Below, piece by piece: positions 44,901 through 55,997 of a stretch of DNA of 64,000 nt. The notes beneath the pieces are model-generated. The model did not search any database, was not told the origin of the DNA, and saw only the letters and a list, made by a program, of their open reading frames with translations. This DNA is from Agriotes lineatus. Taxonomy: Eukaryota > Arthropoda > Insecta > Coleoptera > Elateridae. Where the stretch lies: positions 1 through 64,000 of the forward strand of contig CALNHX010005883.1 of NCBI GenBank assembly GCA_940337035.1, written 5' to 3'. The position numbers and the translations under genes are program-made. Each line of letters begins with the position of its first letter. Position 1 is the first letter of the stretch.

Positions 44901-47544
44901 GGAAAAACTACTTACTTCAGCTGCAAAACGGCCTAGTGCTCCAATCTCCACAGGAGAATTAAAATATGTAAATCCAACATAGGTATTCACGGATTTACCC
45001 ACCGTCTTCATGTAAATCCACCTACAAGGTGTTTATTCCAAATTCCATTTACTTCATCCAAAGATAAGGATAGAGAAGAAATAACGAAGACAAATCGATC
45101 ACCGATTAATAAATCCCCTCAACGGGTCAGATGCCATATCTTTTTCGATGTTAATAAATTGTTATTTAGCTAGCCGCGGTTTACCTGGCAACCCAAATCA
45201 AAACCGGTTAGTCGTACGAAGGTGACTAAACGACCGTGCCAACGCTGACGGCATCCAAATGCACAACTTCGAGAAGCAGATTATGCATTACGTCAAAATT
45301 CCACAGAAAACGTCTGAAAAAGTATTGGATACGAGATATCACGCTCAAATAAGCCACAAAATGTAATATCGGAAATGGACTGTGAAATAAATTCACACAA
45401 GTAGCAATAAACACCGCCTAGTGCGCTCAAACGCCAGATGTCAGCCTTCAACGTGCCAAACTAAACACTCGATCTGTCAGGTAAGTATCGATCTCCCCGA
45501 ACTAATTAACACACGTAACTCTTTCAGAAAGCCAACCCTAAAACCTAGAGACCCCAAAATAACTCAATAAGAGATGTTGCGAAAATACAGGAGCACCGCA
45601 TATCTGCCCCCTTGAATCTAAAGTTAACGGTGGCAGATAAAAGATCACCTTTTAAATTTGCATAGCCAATAAGTAGCTTTCGCTAAAACCTAACATTAGT
45701 AAGTCAAAGAACATAGAACAGCACAATATAAAAATCTGTAATTGGCTTCATTCATTGAGATCGATTCATTTTGGTATTTTTGCCTTGTTATTTACTCGTA
45801 ATAATTTCAGGCTCGGATTTTCCTCTTTCCAATCTTTTGGCAAAATAAATAAATTAGCATGTGTATATATAATGGATTTCTAAGCGAAATTCCTTGTATA
45901 ATATGAAACATCCTTTCATTTTGCATATCGCCTACAGAAACATATTTGCATTGGCAATGGCCAAGCACCTATAAAAGTATCTTCAAACAGCCGAGCGGAA
46001 ACAATGGTTTTTATAATGCTGCTATTAATATAAGCTTTATAGAAATGTTCTCCATATAACTATCCTCAACAAATATGAGAAATGCAAGCTTAACAGTTCT
46101 TGTTTTAAAGTTTGACTTATTAAAAACGATATTTTTGTATGCAGGATTTATACGATCACCAAAAATTCTGGAATAGGATTGAATAGATTGTTACTACATT
46201 ATTATCTATAGAATCAGTGAACAACATTTATATTAGTGATTTCAAATAGAATATAGTAACGGTTTAGCCTTATGAAGTACTGAAAAAAAACTAAACCGGC
46301 AGCACTCAACATGTCAACTGTAGTTCCAAATCCATTATGATCAATGCCGTTATCAATATCCCAAGATTTAGTTATCCAGCAATATCTGCTAAATCTAATA
46401 AGAACATGTCCGAACCTGTAGTTGTTGGGGATCGAAGGTATTTTTATTCAGCATAGTATGTTTCCTAAAAATAATCCCCTACATTAATTTTGTGGAAGTT
46501 ACTTACCTGTTGCTTCTGTTTAACTCCTTCAGCTGAGCTTCAAATTTTATTAGAACTTCGTTCTAAAATATGCTGCATAAGTGCTTTAATTTGAATACTA
46601 AACGATCTATGTAAAAACTGACTCAAAGGTCCAGATAAACTCTGAGAACAAGAGTCAGGTGTTATAAAGCTTGTCACATCGCATTACCAATATTGTCAAT
46701 CGATAGTTGCTTCAAGGTTGTCAAGGTAGCTAATCACTGATTCTTCTATTATTGGATATCGGCACAAAGAGTAATTTTTTACTACTTCAAGTATCAAGGT
46801 AGTGCTAAACATTTTCCATTATTAGATAAAATTGACGTATGTTCAATGGTGAGCCATAAATTCAATTAATTGGAAAATCTGCAACGCACTTCTGACGCAG
46901 CAAAACCATAAGAGGGCCATAAACTTCGACACTGTACAGAAACAGATGTGCAAGCACGTGAAATGCATAATAACTGCGACTTGCTGTTTCCCGATTCGAA
47001 ATTACATAAGTACGTATTAATATTAATTGGCTAGCAACTGTTTCGTTCCTGACCTTCCAGCACCAAATACACAGAGACGCAGCATTGTCACATTTTTTTA
47101 CTACATTTTAATTCGTTGTAAAAATGTTTAAAATACAGCTGGTCAAGTTTGCACTATAAGCTGTGTTTGCAAAATTACATAAGCAATATGAACGTGGTGT
47201 AGGAATTCTACGCACACAATTTTGGAGAGAAAACACATGGCGAGTTCCTAAAAGCGCCAAAATGATTTGTAAGGACTAAAGTTTGAGATTCATCTAGAAT
47301 AAAGCAAACAAAATTTCGTAGGTATATCTTTCCAGCGCTATAAAATAAACACGTTATACATTTAACTCAATTTTATGCAAATTGCCATGTTGATCATATT
47401 CTATCTAAGTAAATTAGAAACTTGCAGTTTCCATGAGCTAAACATATTTGAAAAATATTAAGAAGCATCATTTCAAATATTTACAGACTTTAAAGCTGAT
47501 GCACAACTCGATTTCTTCTTCTTCTTCTTCTTTTATATAAGCTA
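41921..47544. other. mostly unassigned intron sequence
   Basis: About 5.6 kb without a recognised gene. 43604-43690 starts GGAGTAGCTCAGCTGGCTC, a good pol III A box, but lacks a clear B box; it may be a decayed SINE head. The frames around 44613-44862 occur on both strands and have no family motif. Confidence 0.35.
43604..43690 (+). mobile_element. possible decayed tRNA-derived SINE head
   Basis: TAGCTCAGCTGG fits the pol III A box perfectly. No matching B box (GGTTCGAnTCC) or tail is visible at the right distance. It is offered only as a lead. Confidence 0.3.
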
Positions 47545-47965
47545 ATAGCTTGTTTTACTCCAGCACATCTTTCCACCTCTTTCTTGGTCTACCCTGTGAT
47601 CTTTTACCCCTGGGTGATAGGTCTCGAGCTTTCTTCACTATTCTGGTATCGTCCATCCTTGATATATGGCTATTCCATTCTGATCTTCTTCCTTCGATCC
47701 ACTCCTCGATCTTCTGTATTTCGCAGCTTCGTCGGATTTCCTCGCTTCTTATGTGATCTCGTTTAGTTACGGCCATTATTTTTCGCAGCGTCTTCATCTC
47801 AGTTGTCTCCCGTATTTGTTTGGTCTTTACTGTATCTGATCTTGTCTCAGCGGCATAAGTCATGATCGGTCTTATGATTGATTTATATATCCTCACTTTA
47901 GATTCTTTTCTTAGATTTTATTATGCCATACTGTGTTATTCAAACAAGCTGCTATTTACTCGATT
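47545..47965 (-). pseudogene. RTE-like ORF2 C-terminal end
   Basis: The frame reads a decayed CLNNTVWHNK, then ESKVRIYKSIIRPIMTYAAE, TKRDHIRSEEIRR, HISRMDDTRIVKKARDL and SQGRPRKRWKDVLE. This is the standard end of RTE-type ORF2 proteins. An AAG-rich tail (cttcttcttctt on +) at 47516-47531 marks the 3' end. It may be the downstream part of the broken RTE-like element at 49440-53760 or a separate 5'-truncated copy. Confidence 0.8.
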
Positions 47966-48124
47966 TAAGTAGATATAATGTCATCCATGTAAATGATAAA
48001 GAAGGTTTACCATTCGGTGTAACGATCTGAAAAATTAAGAGTCCAATCTCGGAGAAGATACTAGCAAATCTGTAAAGAGATTTACACGGAACTTCCCTCA
48101 CTCGAATTACATCAATTTGAAAAA

Positions 48125-48245
48125 AATGTAGTCCTCTGGGTTTCGAACTCCGCGCTCCTAGTGGAATATTTCAAGCCCAGTTTGTAGTCCGCCGCTTGCA
48201 GCCTCTGGAACAACTGTGCCACTACCATGCTCGAATTGTACGAGT
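48125..48245 (-). mobile_element. tRNA-derived SINE head
   Basis: The minus strand has GGTAGTGGCACAGTTG (A-box like) and GGAGTTCGAAACCCAG (good B box), with a variable region between them. The spacing is longer than in a tRNA, as in SINEs. The body toward lower coordinates is not resolved. Confidence 0.5.
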
Positions 48246-48448
48246 TTCCACTGCGTCATAAAGACATCATACTATTCTGTCCCATTTGTGATGGGTACCC
48301 CGTATTTGCTACGTCTCATTTTCGCCAATGATAAAGCCTGAGCTATGTATCAATTGTTACTTTTATCTATTTCTCAGTTAAACAAAAAAAAATTGAGGTG
48401 CTCAAATATCATAGTCAGTTAACCTATTCTGTTCCGTAGAACGCAAAA

Positions 48449-49433
48449 TTAGCTAATAAATATAGGCCATTCCGTTAACTCAGCTGAGAAAAAGGTAAGT
48501 TCTCTCATTTTTTGTCTTGTCGGCAGGGTACTCATGTTATTTGAATTTCGTGCGCATTTTTTGGCAATTTCTAACGGCACTTGATTATTACCACCATTCA
48601 TTTCTCCCCCGCCAAAAGAACCGACTGAATTACCTATCGTCTTATGTTTAGCGATGAGAGATTCCACTTCATAATTTGTGTTTGTAGTCTGTTTTGCGTT
48701 TTTCACCCAATCGCTTACCTTCACAAAGTCTTCGTAAAGATGATCAAAAACTTGATCGTAAATCTGAGTGGTTTGAATACTTTCTTCATTTTGTTCTTCC
48801 AGCAAGAGTTTTTTAATTTCTATTTCTCTCTGCGCATGCTGTCTTCGTTTTTCAATAGCTCTTAACTTTTCTTGTGTTTCTTCTTCATCTAGCTGTTTCT
48901 GTTTCTGCAACAACTTTAATTCTAAGTTCTATCTAGAAACAGAAGAACTTTTACACAAAATTGACGGAGATTTAACACACAAGTTATGATTAGACGGCAG
49001 AGAACCGCAACTAACAGGATGTATGATCTCCGATCTTGTAGTTTTATTCTCAAGTTGTTCAGTAACAGTGTATTCATTTCCAGTCAAAACATTTTCAGAA
49101 TATGCTTTAGCAATACCGACCTTATAGTTTCTTTTACCAACAGTATCTTAAACCATAATCCTGTCTGAAACTACTTTCTCATGTTCAGCATTACTCATGT
49201 ATCTGAATCTTCTACTACTTCGTCGAACGTATAAATCATTTCCCGCATCATTTTTACTTTCTGGCTTATCCATGGCGGGTTCCTTGTACCTCGAAGGACC
49301 AATGTAATATTCTAGTTATTACTAATTCAAATTATATTTTGATTTTTCTGATGACACACACATGACTTTTTTCAATATGTAACAAATAATGTAACAAATA
49401 AATGTAACAATACACAGGGCAAATACAAACAAT
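48449..49433 (-). pseudogene. BEL/Pao leader and gag N-terminal fragment
   Basis: The ATG at 49271-49273 begins DKPESKNDAGNDLYVRRSS. The frame continues with two nonsense codons into a coiled coil (RQHAQREIEIKKLLLEEQNE), then LPTRQKMRELTFFSAELTEW and PIFIS, where it stops abruptly at 48449. The last block is the gag segment conserved in BEL/Pao (LP.F.G...eWp.F). Upstream, TTGGTCCTTCGAGG next to ATTACA looks like a primer site beside an LTR end. The apparent LTR is only about 125 bp (49308-49433), perhaps truncated. It lies inside the RTE-like element. Confidence 0.65.
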
Positions 49434-49439
49434 TATAGT

Positions 49440-50140
49440 CTTCTACACCTCTATTGACAAACTTCTCTGACGTATTTCCTTCTATCCTTACTCTGTTTAT
49501 CGGTTTTTGTAAAGTCATTATTACGAGTTCGATAAGTTTCTTTCGGATCTTCAGCTGTTGCATCGCTTCGTACATTTTTTTCTTATAATTGTGTCATACG
49601 CCGGTTTAAAATCGATAAATACTGTATGTAAGACTGTCTTATGTTCGTACCAGCTGTTCTGGATTGATTTTAGAGAGAATATTATTTGGTCTGAAACGGA
49701 TCTGTTGCCTCTAAACCCACACTGGTATTCTCCGGTTTCTTCTTCAGCATATACATTTAGTCGATTTTTTATACAGTTTGCTAATATTTTATAAACTACA
49801 TCTACCAGAGGAATCACTCTGTAATTCTAACATTCAGTTACATCTCCTTTGTTATGGACTGGTGTTATTAATGCTTCTGACAATTCATTTGGAATTTTTC
49901 CTGCTGTCCATATTGTTTGGATGAATTCACATATTCTGCGGTGCAAGTTCTTGCCTCCATATTTTAACATTGTGGCTGTTATTCCACTTCCTCTAGCGCT
50001 TTTATTATTTTTAAATTTATTTATTATTTTTATGACTTCTTCTGTTGGTGGGTTTATTTCGTTCTCTTTTTCTTCCCTCTCCTCCACTTCTTCCATTTCT
50101 GTTTCTTTCTTGCTGTCCTCATTACTATTTAGCAATTCTC
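49440..50140 (-). pseudogene. RTE-like reverse transcriptase N-terminal half
   Basis: Motifs in order: KNNKSARGSGITATMLKYGG, WTAGKIPNELSEALITPVHN, GDVTEC followed by a stop, NYRVIPLVDVVYKIL, ETGEYQCGFRGNRSVSDQI, VFIDFKPAYDTI (catalytic A-motif aspartate) and, after a shift, QLKIRKKLIELV and GNTSEKFVNRGV. The next expected block (RQGD...YADD) is replaced by the BEL/Pao fragment. Two lesions besides the truncation make it non-functional. Confidence 0.8.
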
Positions 50141-50359
50141 CAAAGTACTCCCTCCTTCTCTCCAGTCTTTTATTTGTGTTCCCTATTAAATCCCCATGCT
50201 TATTCTTGCAATATATTACGTTCTTTTGAGATCCTGCTTTTATGTTTCTTGGTAAAAATTGAGTATTTCTTTTTCTCGGTATTTTTCTTCTATTCTTATC
50301 ATTTTTGCGTCCAGTAATTCACTCTTCCTTCTTCTACAAATACTTTTCACTACTCTATT

Positions 50360-50650
50360 TTGTATTTTTTTATTTTATTTTATTTTATTTTGTTACTCAA
50401 CAGCCGTTAGGCCAATTATAGGCGTCGCTGTATATTTTATGAGGACTTCCAACCCCACTAACGACTGTCATGATGTTATTATGACATCCGGGACCAACTA
50501 TTTGCGTGGCAGCCGTACCACGAGGCGCCGAGAGAAGCAGCCGTGGAACTCCCATCCAAGTTCTGACCAGAAAGAGCGCTGCTTAACTCTACTGATCAAA
50601 CGTGGACGCTTGTTCAAGCTACACCACCCGGGACCCATATACTATACTTT
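50360..50650 (-). mobile_element. 5S rRNA-derived SINE (SINE3-like)
   Basis: The minus strand contains AGTTAAGCAGCG, identical to the A box of 5S rRNA genes, followed at the right distance by AACTTGGATGGGAG, matching the 5S C-box region. Preceding bases (CGTTTGATCA) also align with 5S. A body of about 150 bp follows and ends in an (AAAAT)n tail at 50360-50397. CTCTATT is repeated at 50353-50359 and 50651-50657 as target duplication. Removing the SINE with one copy restores the RTE frame (DKNRVVKSICRRRK). Pol III would start at the internal 5S promoter. Confidence 0.85.
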
Positions 50651-50940
50651 CTCTATTCTTGTCTCAGTTTTCGCTTAACAACTTCTCTTTTGCTTTTCTT
50701 CTTTCTTCTACAGCCTTACTGCATTCCTCGTCATACCATTCCCATTTTGTTTTTATTTTTGCAATAACTTCCTTCTCTACTACTTCATTTAGTATGGTTT
50801 GTATTTCTTCTTATTCCATTAGGCTTTCTTGTTTTCTCCTTTTCTTTTTTAGGTCGTCATTGACTCTTGAAACATATCTTTTCTGTATTTCTTGTTCTTT
50901 TAGTGGGCTAAAGTCCTGCTTTCGTTTTCTTTCCTTTTTA

Positions 50941-51130
50941 CTTCCCTCGTCTAAAAGACGAAGGAAGTATTGTAATCGAAAAAGAATAACACTCCAAGAT
51001 TTCTTCAGATCTTTACATTTCAGAGTCCCTAGATGACGAAAAACAGGTTTTCTCAATTCCGTCTGTTTGTCTGTCTGTCCGTCAGTCCATTTGTCTGTCT
51101 GTCTGTTGACAGTATAACTCAAAAACTATT
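50941..51130. repeat. hairpin plus (TCTG)n microsatellite within an insertion
   Basis: A hairpin with arms acttcc-ctcgtct and agacgaaggaagt lies at 50940-50970. TCTG repeats with variants run from about 51058 to 51110. The RTE frame is interrupted from here to about 51650. The right edge has cttgcgagggaac, perhaps the other end of the same insertion, but the element type is not clear. Confidence 0.45.
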
Positions 51131-51406
51131 TGTTGGACGAACACAATATTTTGTATACACATTATACTTCTACCTGGTATGAAACCAAGAAAATTTCGGA
51201 CCATTATATATACAAGGTGACTATCTTAAATAATTGTGTTGTTTATTTTTGCTTTTACAGAGAAATATATAAAAGTAATAATTTGTACATAGCGCAGGTT
51301 TTATCCTTGCCAAAAATGGGACTCAACAGATACAGGATAAATGTTGTGCGAGACAAAAAAACAACGAATAAGTGCGTTACGTTAAAAGCAGCTGCATCGC
51401 AGGAAT

Positions 51407-51530
51407 TCGAAGCGTCCCGGTAGCTCACGCGGCGAATGACTGATATACCCATGGGCTACCGGCGAACAATGACATAAATACGCTGGTTCGCAGGCACTAA
51501 AATTCGAATCCTATCACGGTAATATTTTTG
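51407..51530 (+). mobile_element. tRNA-derived SINE head
   Basis: The + strand has CCGGTAGCTCACGCGG (A box) and AAATTCGAATCC (B box), about 80 bp apart, wider than in a true tRNA. ATCACGG follows the B box. It is located inside the RTE-like element's gap. Tail and target duplication were not resolved. Confidence 0.55.
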
Positions 51531-51719
51531 TATTTAAAAATTTATGTACTTTGCACTTCTATTATTTCAGTATTATTAGAAACGTAAAAATATTTTTACC
51601 TAGCGTCCTTCGATTTTTAAAATTATTAAGTGTCACAACGTCCACTTGCGAGGGAACTTTTAAGTAAAGCCCTTTACAGATTTTTTCCTTTGCTTAAGTG
51701 TGGTATGACGTTTCCATTT

Positions 51720-53370
51720 TCGCGATTACTAAAAAGTAATCAGAATATGCTTCAGCTTCTCTATAACTTCTTACTTCTTTGATATATTTACCATCTCTGG
51801 CTTCGAGTAGAACATGATCTATTTGATTAGTTATGCTTCCCGATCGTGTAGTCCAAATACCTTTGTTCCATTGGAAATTCTATTAGCAACCACCCATTTC
51901 CATTACTGTCTCGGTGTTTACTGTGTATGCCAATCGTTGGTCTAAATTCCTCTTCGTGTCCTTTTAGTCTTCATCTGGGTTTCAAAAAGAGATATTCCGG
52001 CTACCCTGACTCGCCTTGTCTCATACCATTTTTCTACATAGAATGAAGTGCCCGAACTTTACTTTTTACTTTACTTTACTTAACAGGGAGGTGATCCATC
52101 ATGCTGATAGTGGAGGTGTCTTTATAAGAAGCAATAAAACGCACTAGTCTTCTCCATGTACATTTATTAACAAGGCAACATGTTTTGATGATCATCTACA
52201 GAGGCATATGGTTAACAATAGTGTACACTGTAAAGAGATTCACTTACTGGTTATAAAACAGATAAAACCACGTATTCCAAATTATAGGTTAAATTGAGGT
52301 TAAGCGCTGAAGGCGAGGTAGTAATAAAAATTCACAAAGAACACCACATTGGAGAAGAAAATTAATTCAATAGCCAGTAAACTACGTTATAAAGATCGTT
52401 GTACTGGTTATTACATCAAATTTAACAATTAAAAAACGGCAAGTAAAATAGCAACCATTCTCTGACGGAGAAGGCACTAGAATGGGAATTTTCAGTCAGT
52501 ACATAAGTAACTAAAACCAGATCAAAAGTCCCTAAATTCAATGACACTGAAACTACCAGAGCAAGTAAAAGAACAAAGTTAAAACCAAAAATGGCCAAAG
52601 ACAAAACAACTAGGTATTTAATATTCAGGAAAATGTAATTAGTATCAAAATCTGTGACTTCATTGAGTCTGCATTCATTATTGTTAGACATAATTTCAAA
52701 AATTTCGAGTAAATTCAACAACCTACCTTTGTTAACTATATGTAAAATTTTATAATCTTTATTAGGATCAAAGTTGTGGTTATGTTCCAAAATGTGATTA
52801 GCAAAAGCTGATTTATTAGGTTGGTCGATATTAAAGTTGTTGTTTTTAATGTAAGCGGAATGTCCTTTGATTTTTTTTCTGAAAGTACGTCCAGTCTGAC
52901 CAATGTAATAGCAGTTGCATGACGAACAGTCAAGACGGTAGACACCAGATCTATCTAATAAAGGGGTGGGATCTTTATTGCAGACTACCAATTTCTGAAG
53001 GAAATTGGTAGTAGAAAAAGAAATTTGAAAATTGTATTTACTAAGTTTGTTTTTGATGGACATCGAGATAATACACATAACATGTCTGAGACTGGTGTAA
53101 ACTTTATGAGTGCTTATTTCAACTTCTTTCCAACTAGGAAACCTATACCTAATATTCTGTTTGTACCGCTACTGTTGAAGAGCAGAGAATCTCCTACTTC
53201 AACTATAGTGTTGTCCTTTTGCTTTGTTTCTTGCAACGCTAGCATATCTATTCCATATTTATCCATTTCATTTACCAATATTTTTAGTGCTCCCTCTTCA
53301 AAAGTGCCTCGTACATTCCAGGTCGCAATTTTTATAATGTTTCTTTTTTATTTTTTTTTCGTTCGGATAA
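51720..53370 (-). pseudogene. RTE-like endonuclease domain, split by a Penelope-like insertion
   Basis: The N-half reads IKIATWNVRGTFEEGALKIL, GIDMLALQETKQKDN (metal-binding glutamate), LFNSSGTNRILGIGFLV and FTPVSDMLCII, stopping near 53040. The C-half resumes at 52050 and contains SNGNGWLLIEF, then SITNQIDHVLLEARD, KEVRSYREAEAYSDYFLVIA (SDH motif changed to SDY). Target-nicking endonucleases of non-LTR elements show the same order. Stops and shifts are present. Confidence 0.75.
52056..53040 (-). mobile_element. Penelope-like element, 3' part with GIY-YIG endonuclease
   Basis: The frame contains NFLQKLVVCNKDPTPLL, SGVYRLDCSSCNCYYIGQTG (the GIY and YIG halves of the nuclease signature with the extra cysteines seen in Penelope), RTFRKKIKGH, FANHILEHNHNFD and a LLEIFEI block. 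In Penelope-like elements this nuclease follows the reverse transcriptase; here the RT is absent, so the copy is 5'-truncated. A GTAAA-repeat tail (ctttactttactt on +) lies near 52060-52082. It interrupts the RTE-like endonuclease. Confidence 0.85.
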
Positions 53371-53523
53371 CTAATTCGTTTATCCTTTTTAACGTATTTT
53401 GTATTTCCTTCCCTCGTGCTTTAATCTTAGATAATTGTCTAAGTTTCTCCGGTGTGTAGGTATTTTATTTTATTTCAGTTATTACTGATTTTTGTTGGTT
53501 TTCTGGTCGTTTCTGTATCTTAT

Positions 53524-53754
53524 TCATTTTTTTTCTAACTTCTGGTGTAATATTTTACTTTCTTGGTTCCACGCTTCTTCTTTTCTTCTTAATCCAGTTG
53601 TTAATTCCGTCAACTCAGTAGTTAACTCTGTCAATTCAGATGTTCTTTTTTCCAATTCTGCTTGTAATTCCCTTCTTTTCAGCTGCATCGCTTCCATCAT
53701 CCTTATAATGTCTTCTTCCATTTTTTTACGTTTTCTGTAATGGTTCTTTGTCAT
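53524..53754 (-). pseudogene. coiled-coil N-terminal segment of the RTE-like element
   Basis: The frame starts at 53754 and is dominated by heptad-like Glu/Leu/Arg repeats (LKRRELQAELEKRTSELTEL). A downstream stretch with TPEKLRQLSKIK connects to the endonuclease after a few lesions. It probably belongs to the same ORF as the endonuclease or to a short ORF1. I know no specific function for it. Confidence 0.45.
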
Positions 53755-54079
53755 CTATTTGTAGTTATTTCCGAAGTTCGGCCGCTGTTCCCTGCTTCAA
53801 GTTCCGCAACTGGTATAAAATTACGTACCGCGTGAATTTGACCTTGCGTAGTCACTGCACCAATCCGCGGTTTGTTATGCTGTGCGCACGTTCGTTGTTG
53901 TTCCTTTTCGCTTCTGTAACTCGCTGTGATTTTCGACCGTCTTTTATCACTCTTTCGACTTTTGAAGCTTTGCTGTTCTCTTCCGTATGTTCACCACCTT
54001 AATTTTTCACTTCAACCTGCTGCTCCCTCGCACAGACCTCCCCCAGCACGCGAAAATCTCGCTTCCAACTCCACAGTGT

Positions 54080-54370
54080 GAGACGCCCGACGTGTCGGTA
54101 ATGTATCGTCAGGGAACATAATATACGGAGATTGGTTATACAGAGAAAGCCTGATGGAGAACATCGAAAAGGACGCTCACCGAAACGCTGGATGCATATT
54201 ACCAAAGGAGTCCTAGAGAAAAACTTAGCTGAGACTATACGTATAACCGAACTCTTGGTAAGATGGTGAAACGCAGTAAGAGCTGTTTCACACAACGTAG
54301 ACACAGCAGATTAAATGTATTATAATCAATGACAAACCGTCTATAAAGACGTCATGATGATGAAGAATAC
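54080..54370 (+). pseudogene. RTE-like 3' end fragment
   Basis: On the + strand, with one or two shifts, the tail motif RKPDGEHRKGRSPKRWMHIT is visible, followed by KNLAETIRITELLVRW. A GATGATGAAGAA-type tail is at 54355-54366. This is the usual GRp.kRW end of RTE-type ORF2. It is a short 5'-truncated copy, opposite in orientation to its neighbours. Confidence 0.6.
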
Positions 54371-54639
54371 ACTATAATGATCCTCAGTACTATAATGATT
54401 TCATTTTAGTCCTCAGTTCCATAAAGTATGTCAGTATGACATTAAAACTGACGCTCATAATGTTATCATTATGACACGCGATCAGATAAAGCTAATGATT
54501 TGAATATATTTACCAGCAAATTTAATTACTGGTCCAACGTATAGATTGTTAGATTGTTAAACTACAAATAACAACAATAGCCTGATAATTCCAAATAAGA
54601 TGACAAACAAACCAACGGCGGCCGTCTGATATTAGTTAG

Positions 54640-55060
54640 AATAATTGTTATTGCTGTCCATTTCTCCAGATTATGTCTTCTTTCGTGATCTAAGTAGGTA
54701 CTTCTCAATGAACATTGCTGTTGCTTAATTTTTAACACCAAGGTAATCCAAGCTGATTACTTGATTAATTGTCTGGTTCTCTAGTAGAAGCTTACAGCGC
54801 AATGCCTCGTCATATACTAGGTCTTCTTGATGGATATCTTCATGTCAAATCTATCTATTAAACTGCTAAACATAGATTGCAGATCGTCTTTCTTTTCTGG
54901 GATGATCACCACATCGTCTGCATAACATATATTGTTAGTGTAGGTGTCCTCATCCTATATCTACGTTATTGACCTCATCTATAATTCTATCCATGACAAA
55001 TAACGTAGAACTCAGGCTGACTCCTTATCTTATTGTTCATGATAGCGGAACTTACATGAA
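54640..55060 (-). pseudogene. RTE-like reverse transcriptase fragment with YADD box
   Basis: The minus strand reads a decayed GVSLSSTLFVM, DRIIDEVNNVDI, then CYADDVVIIPEKKDDLQSMF, SLIDRFDMKIS and, lower down, LLLENQTINQVISLDYLGVK. This is the catalytic centre and following region of an RTE-type polymerase. Both upstream and downstream parts are missing. It could be a displaced part of a neighbouring RTE copy. Confidence 0.7.
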
Positions 55061-55997
55061 AAGTAATAGTATCAATATAAAGATAAAATCATTGCGCAAT
55101 CAAATGATACTAATAGTAATAATAATATTTACTGGTATAGTATAGAAATTATGGTAAAATATCTAAAAATCGAATGCACAACATGAATTGTCTATCGTCG
55201 ACTTTGAAAGTGAACACCCGGTATATAATAGCAACATACAATGTATGCTTAGGGTATACACTTCTGGTAATAATGTAGTCGATGATGAACTGCTATCCAT
55301 CCAAGTGTATTTATGTTGAGGTTTGTGACGGTAGAAAGTTAATTCGTAATTCATTTTGGGTACAGAAATGTATCACCATGCCACCGTTATCATTCTGCAC
55401 GCCTCACTGTATTTTTGTTTTCTGCCATTAATAATACCATTGTCAACTCTTCTATTCTCCTATTACCAAAAACGTTTCTCTCTATATTATCCAATATTTA
55501 CAGCACTCTATTATTAATGTTATTAAATATATTGTCAATTTCTCGGATATCAGTAATCCTACCCCTCATTCTCTTCCACTCGAGACGAGAATGTCGTTTT
55601 GATATCTATATAGTACTTCTTTTTTGCTTCTTTTTAGTTTAGAAAAGAGCACATACTTCAATTTTGTACTTCTTCATTTCTAAAATTATTTCTTAATCTT
55701 CATTTATCCTCCGTTTTTTTTTGCAGCGTTTCATTATCAGTTTTATTGATTTTCGTCCCGAGCAGATTGTTAGCCTAACTGGGAAAGATTTTTTATCGAC
55801 CTTATAATATGGGCTAAATTCGTTGTACTGGTATAATACCGCTCACAATGGCCTAGAGTAAGGAGAAGCTATACTTACTTCTAACTATTTTACACTAATC
55901 CCAAGAAGACGAAACTATCTTTGTTCGATAGAAATTTAGTATTTAACTTTAGTTCTGAGAAGGCTAAATGTGCAATTGTCACACTTTTTGCTTTCAG
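55061..55997. other. unassigned intron end
   Basis: No motif is seen. A pyrimidine-rich tract precedes the acceptor at 55997. Confidence 0.4.

Larger units (their letters stand above)
49440..53760 (-). mobile_element. RTE-like non-LTR retrotransposon, interrupted several times
   Basis: A single ancestral element can be traced on the minus strand: coiled-coil N-terminus (53754-53524), endonuclease N-half (53370-53045), Penelope insertion, endonuclease C-half (52050-51720), an insertion zone with a SINE (50941-51650), linker (50940-50658), 5S-type SINE, further linker, and reverse transcriptase to motif 3 (50140-49440), where a BEL/Pao fragment cuts it. Frames resume after each insertion. The polymerase YADD region and C-terminus are missing here, but an RTE-like tail lies at 47545-47965. 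Confidence 0.75.
38803..55997 (+). other. 17.2 kb intron of the serine-protease gene
   Basis: The donor at 38803 (GTAAGG) and the acceptor ending at 55997 (tttcag) are both phase 0, and the protein reads smoothly across them (VAVINRYR then EVFCAGALIAP). The intron is filled with retrotransposons and MITEs in both orientations. An additional exon inside it cannot be excluded, but the protease fold leaves no room for one between these residues. Confidence 0.75.

Noticed and set aside
50045..50317. Plus-strand frames rich in Ser/Phe/Leu
   Set aside because: Shadows of the minus-strand RTE-like reverse transcriptase and linker.
52085..52210. Possible hammerhead ribozyme in the Penelope-like 3' region
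   Set aside because: Such ribozymes occur in this class, but the sequence (tagatgatcatcaaaac on minus) lacks the invariant CUGANGA and GAAA core.
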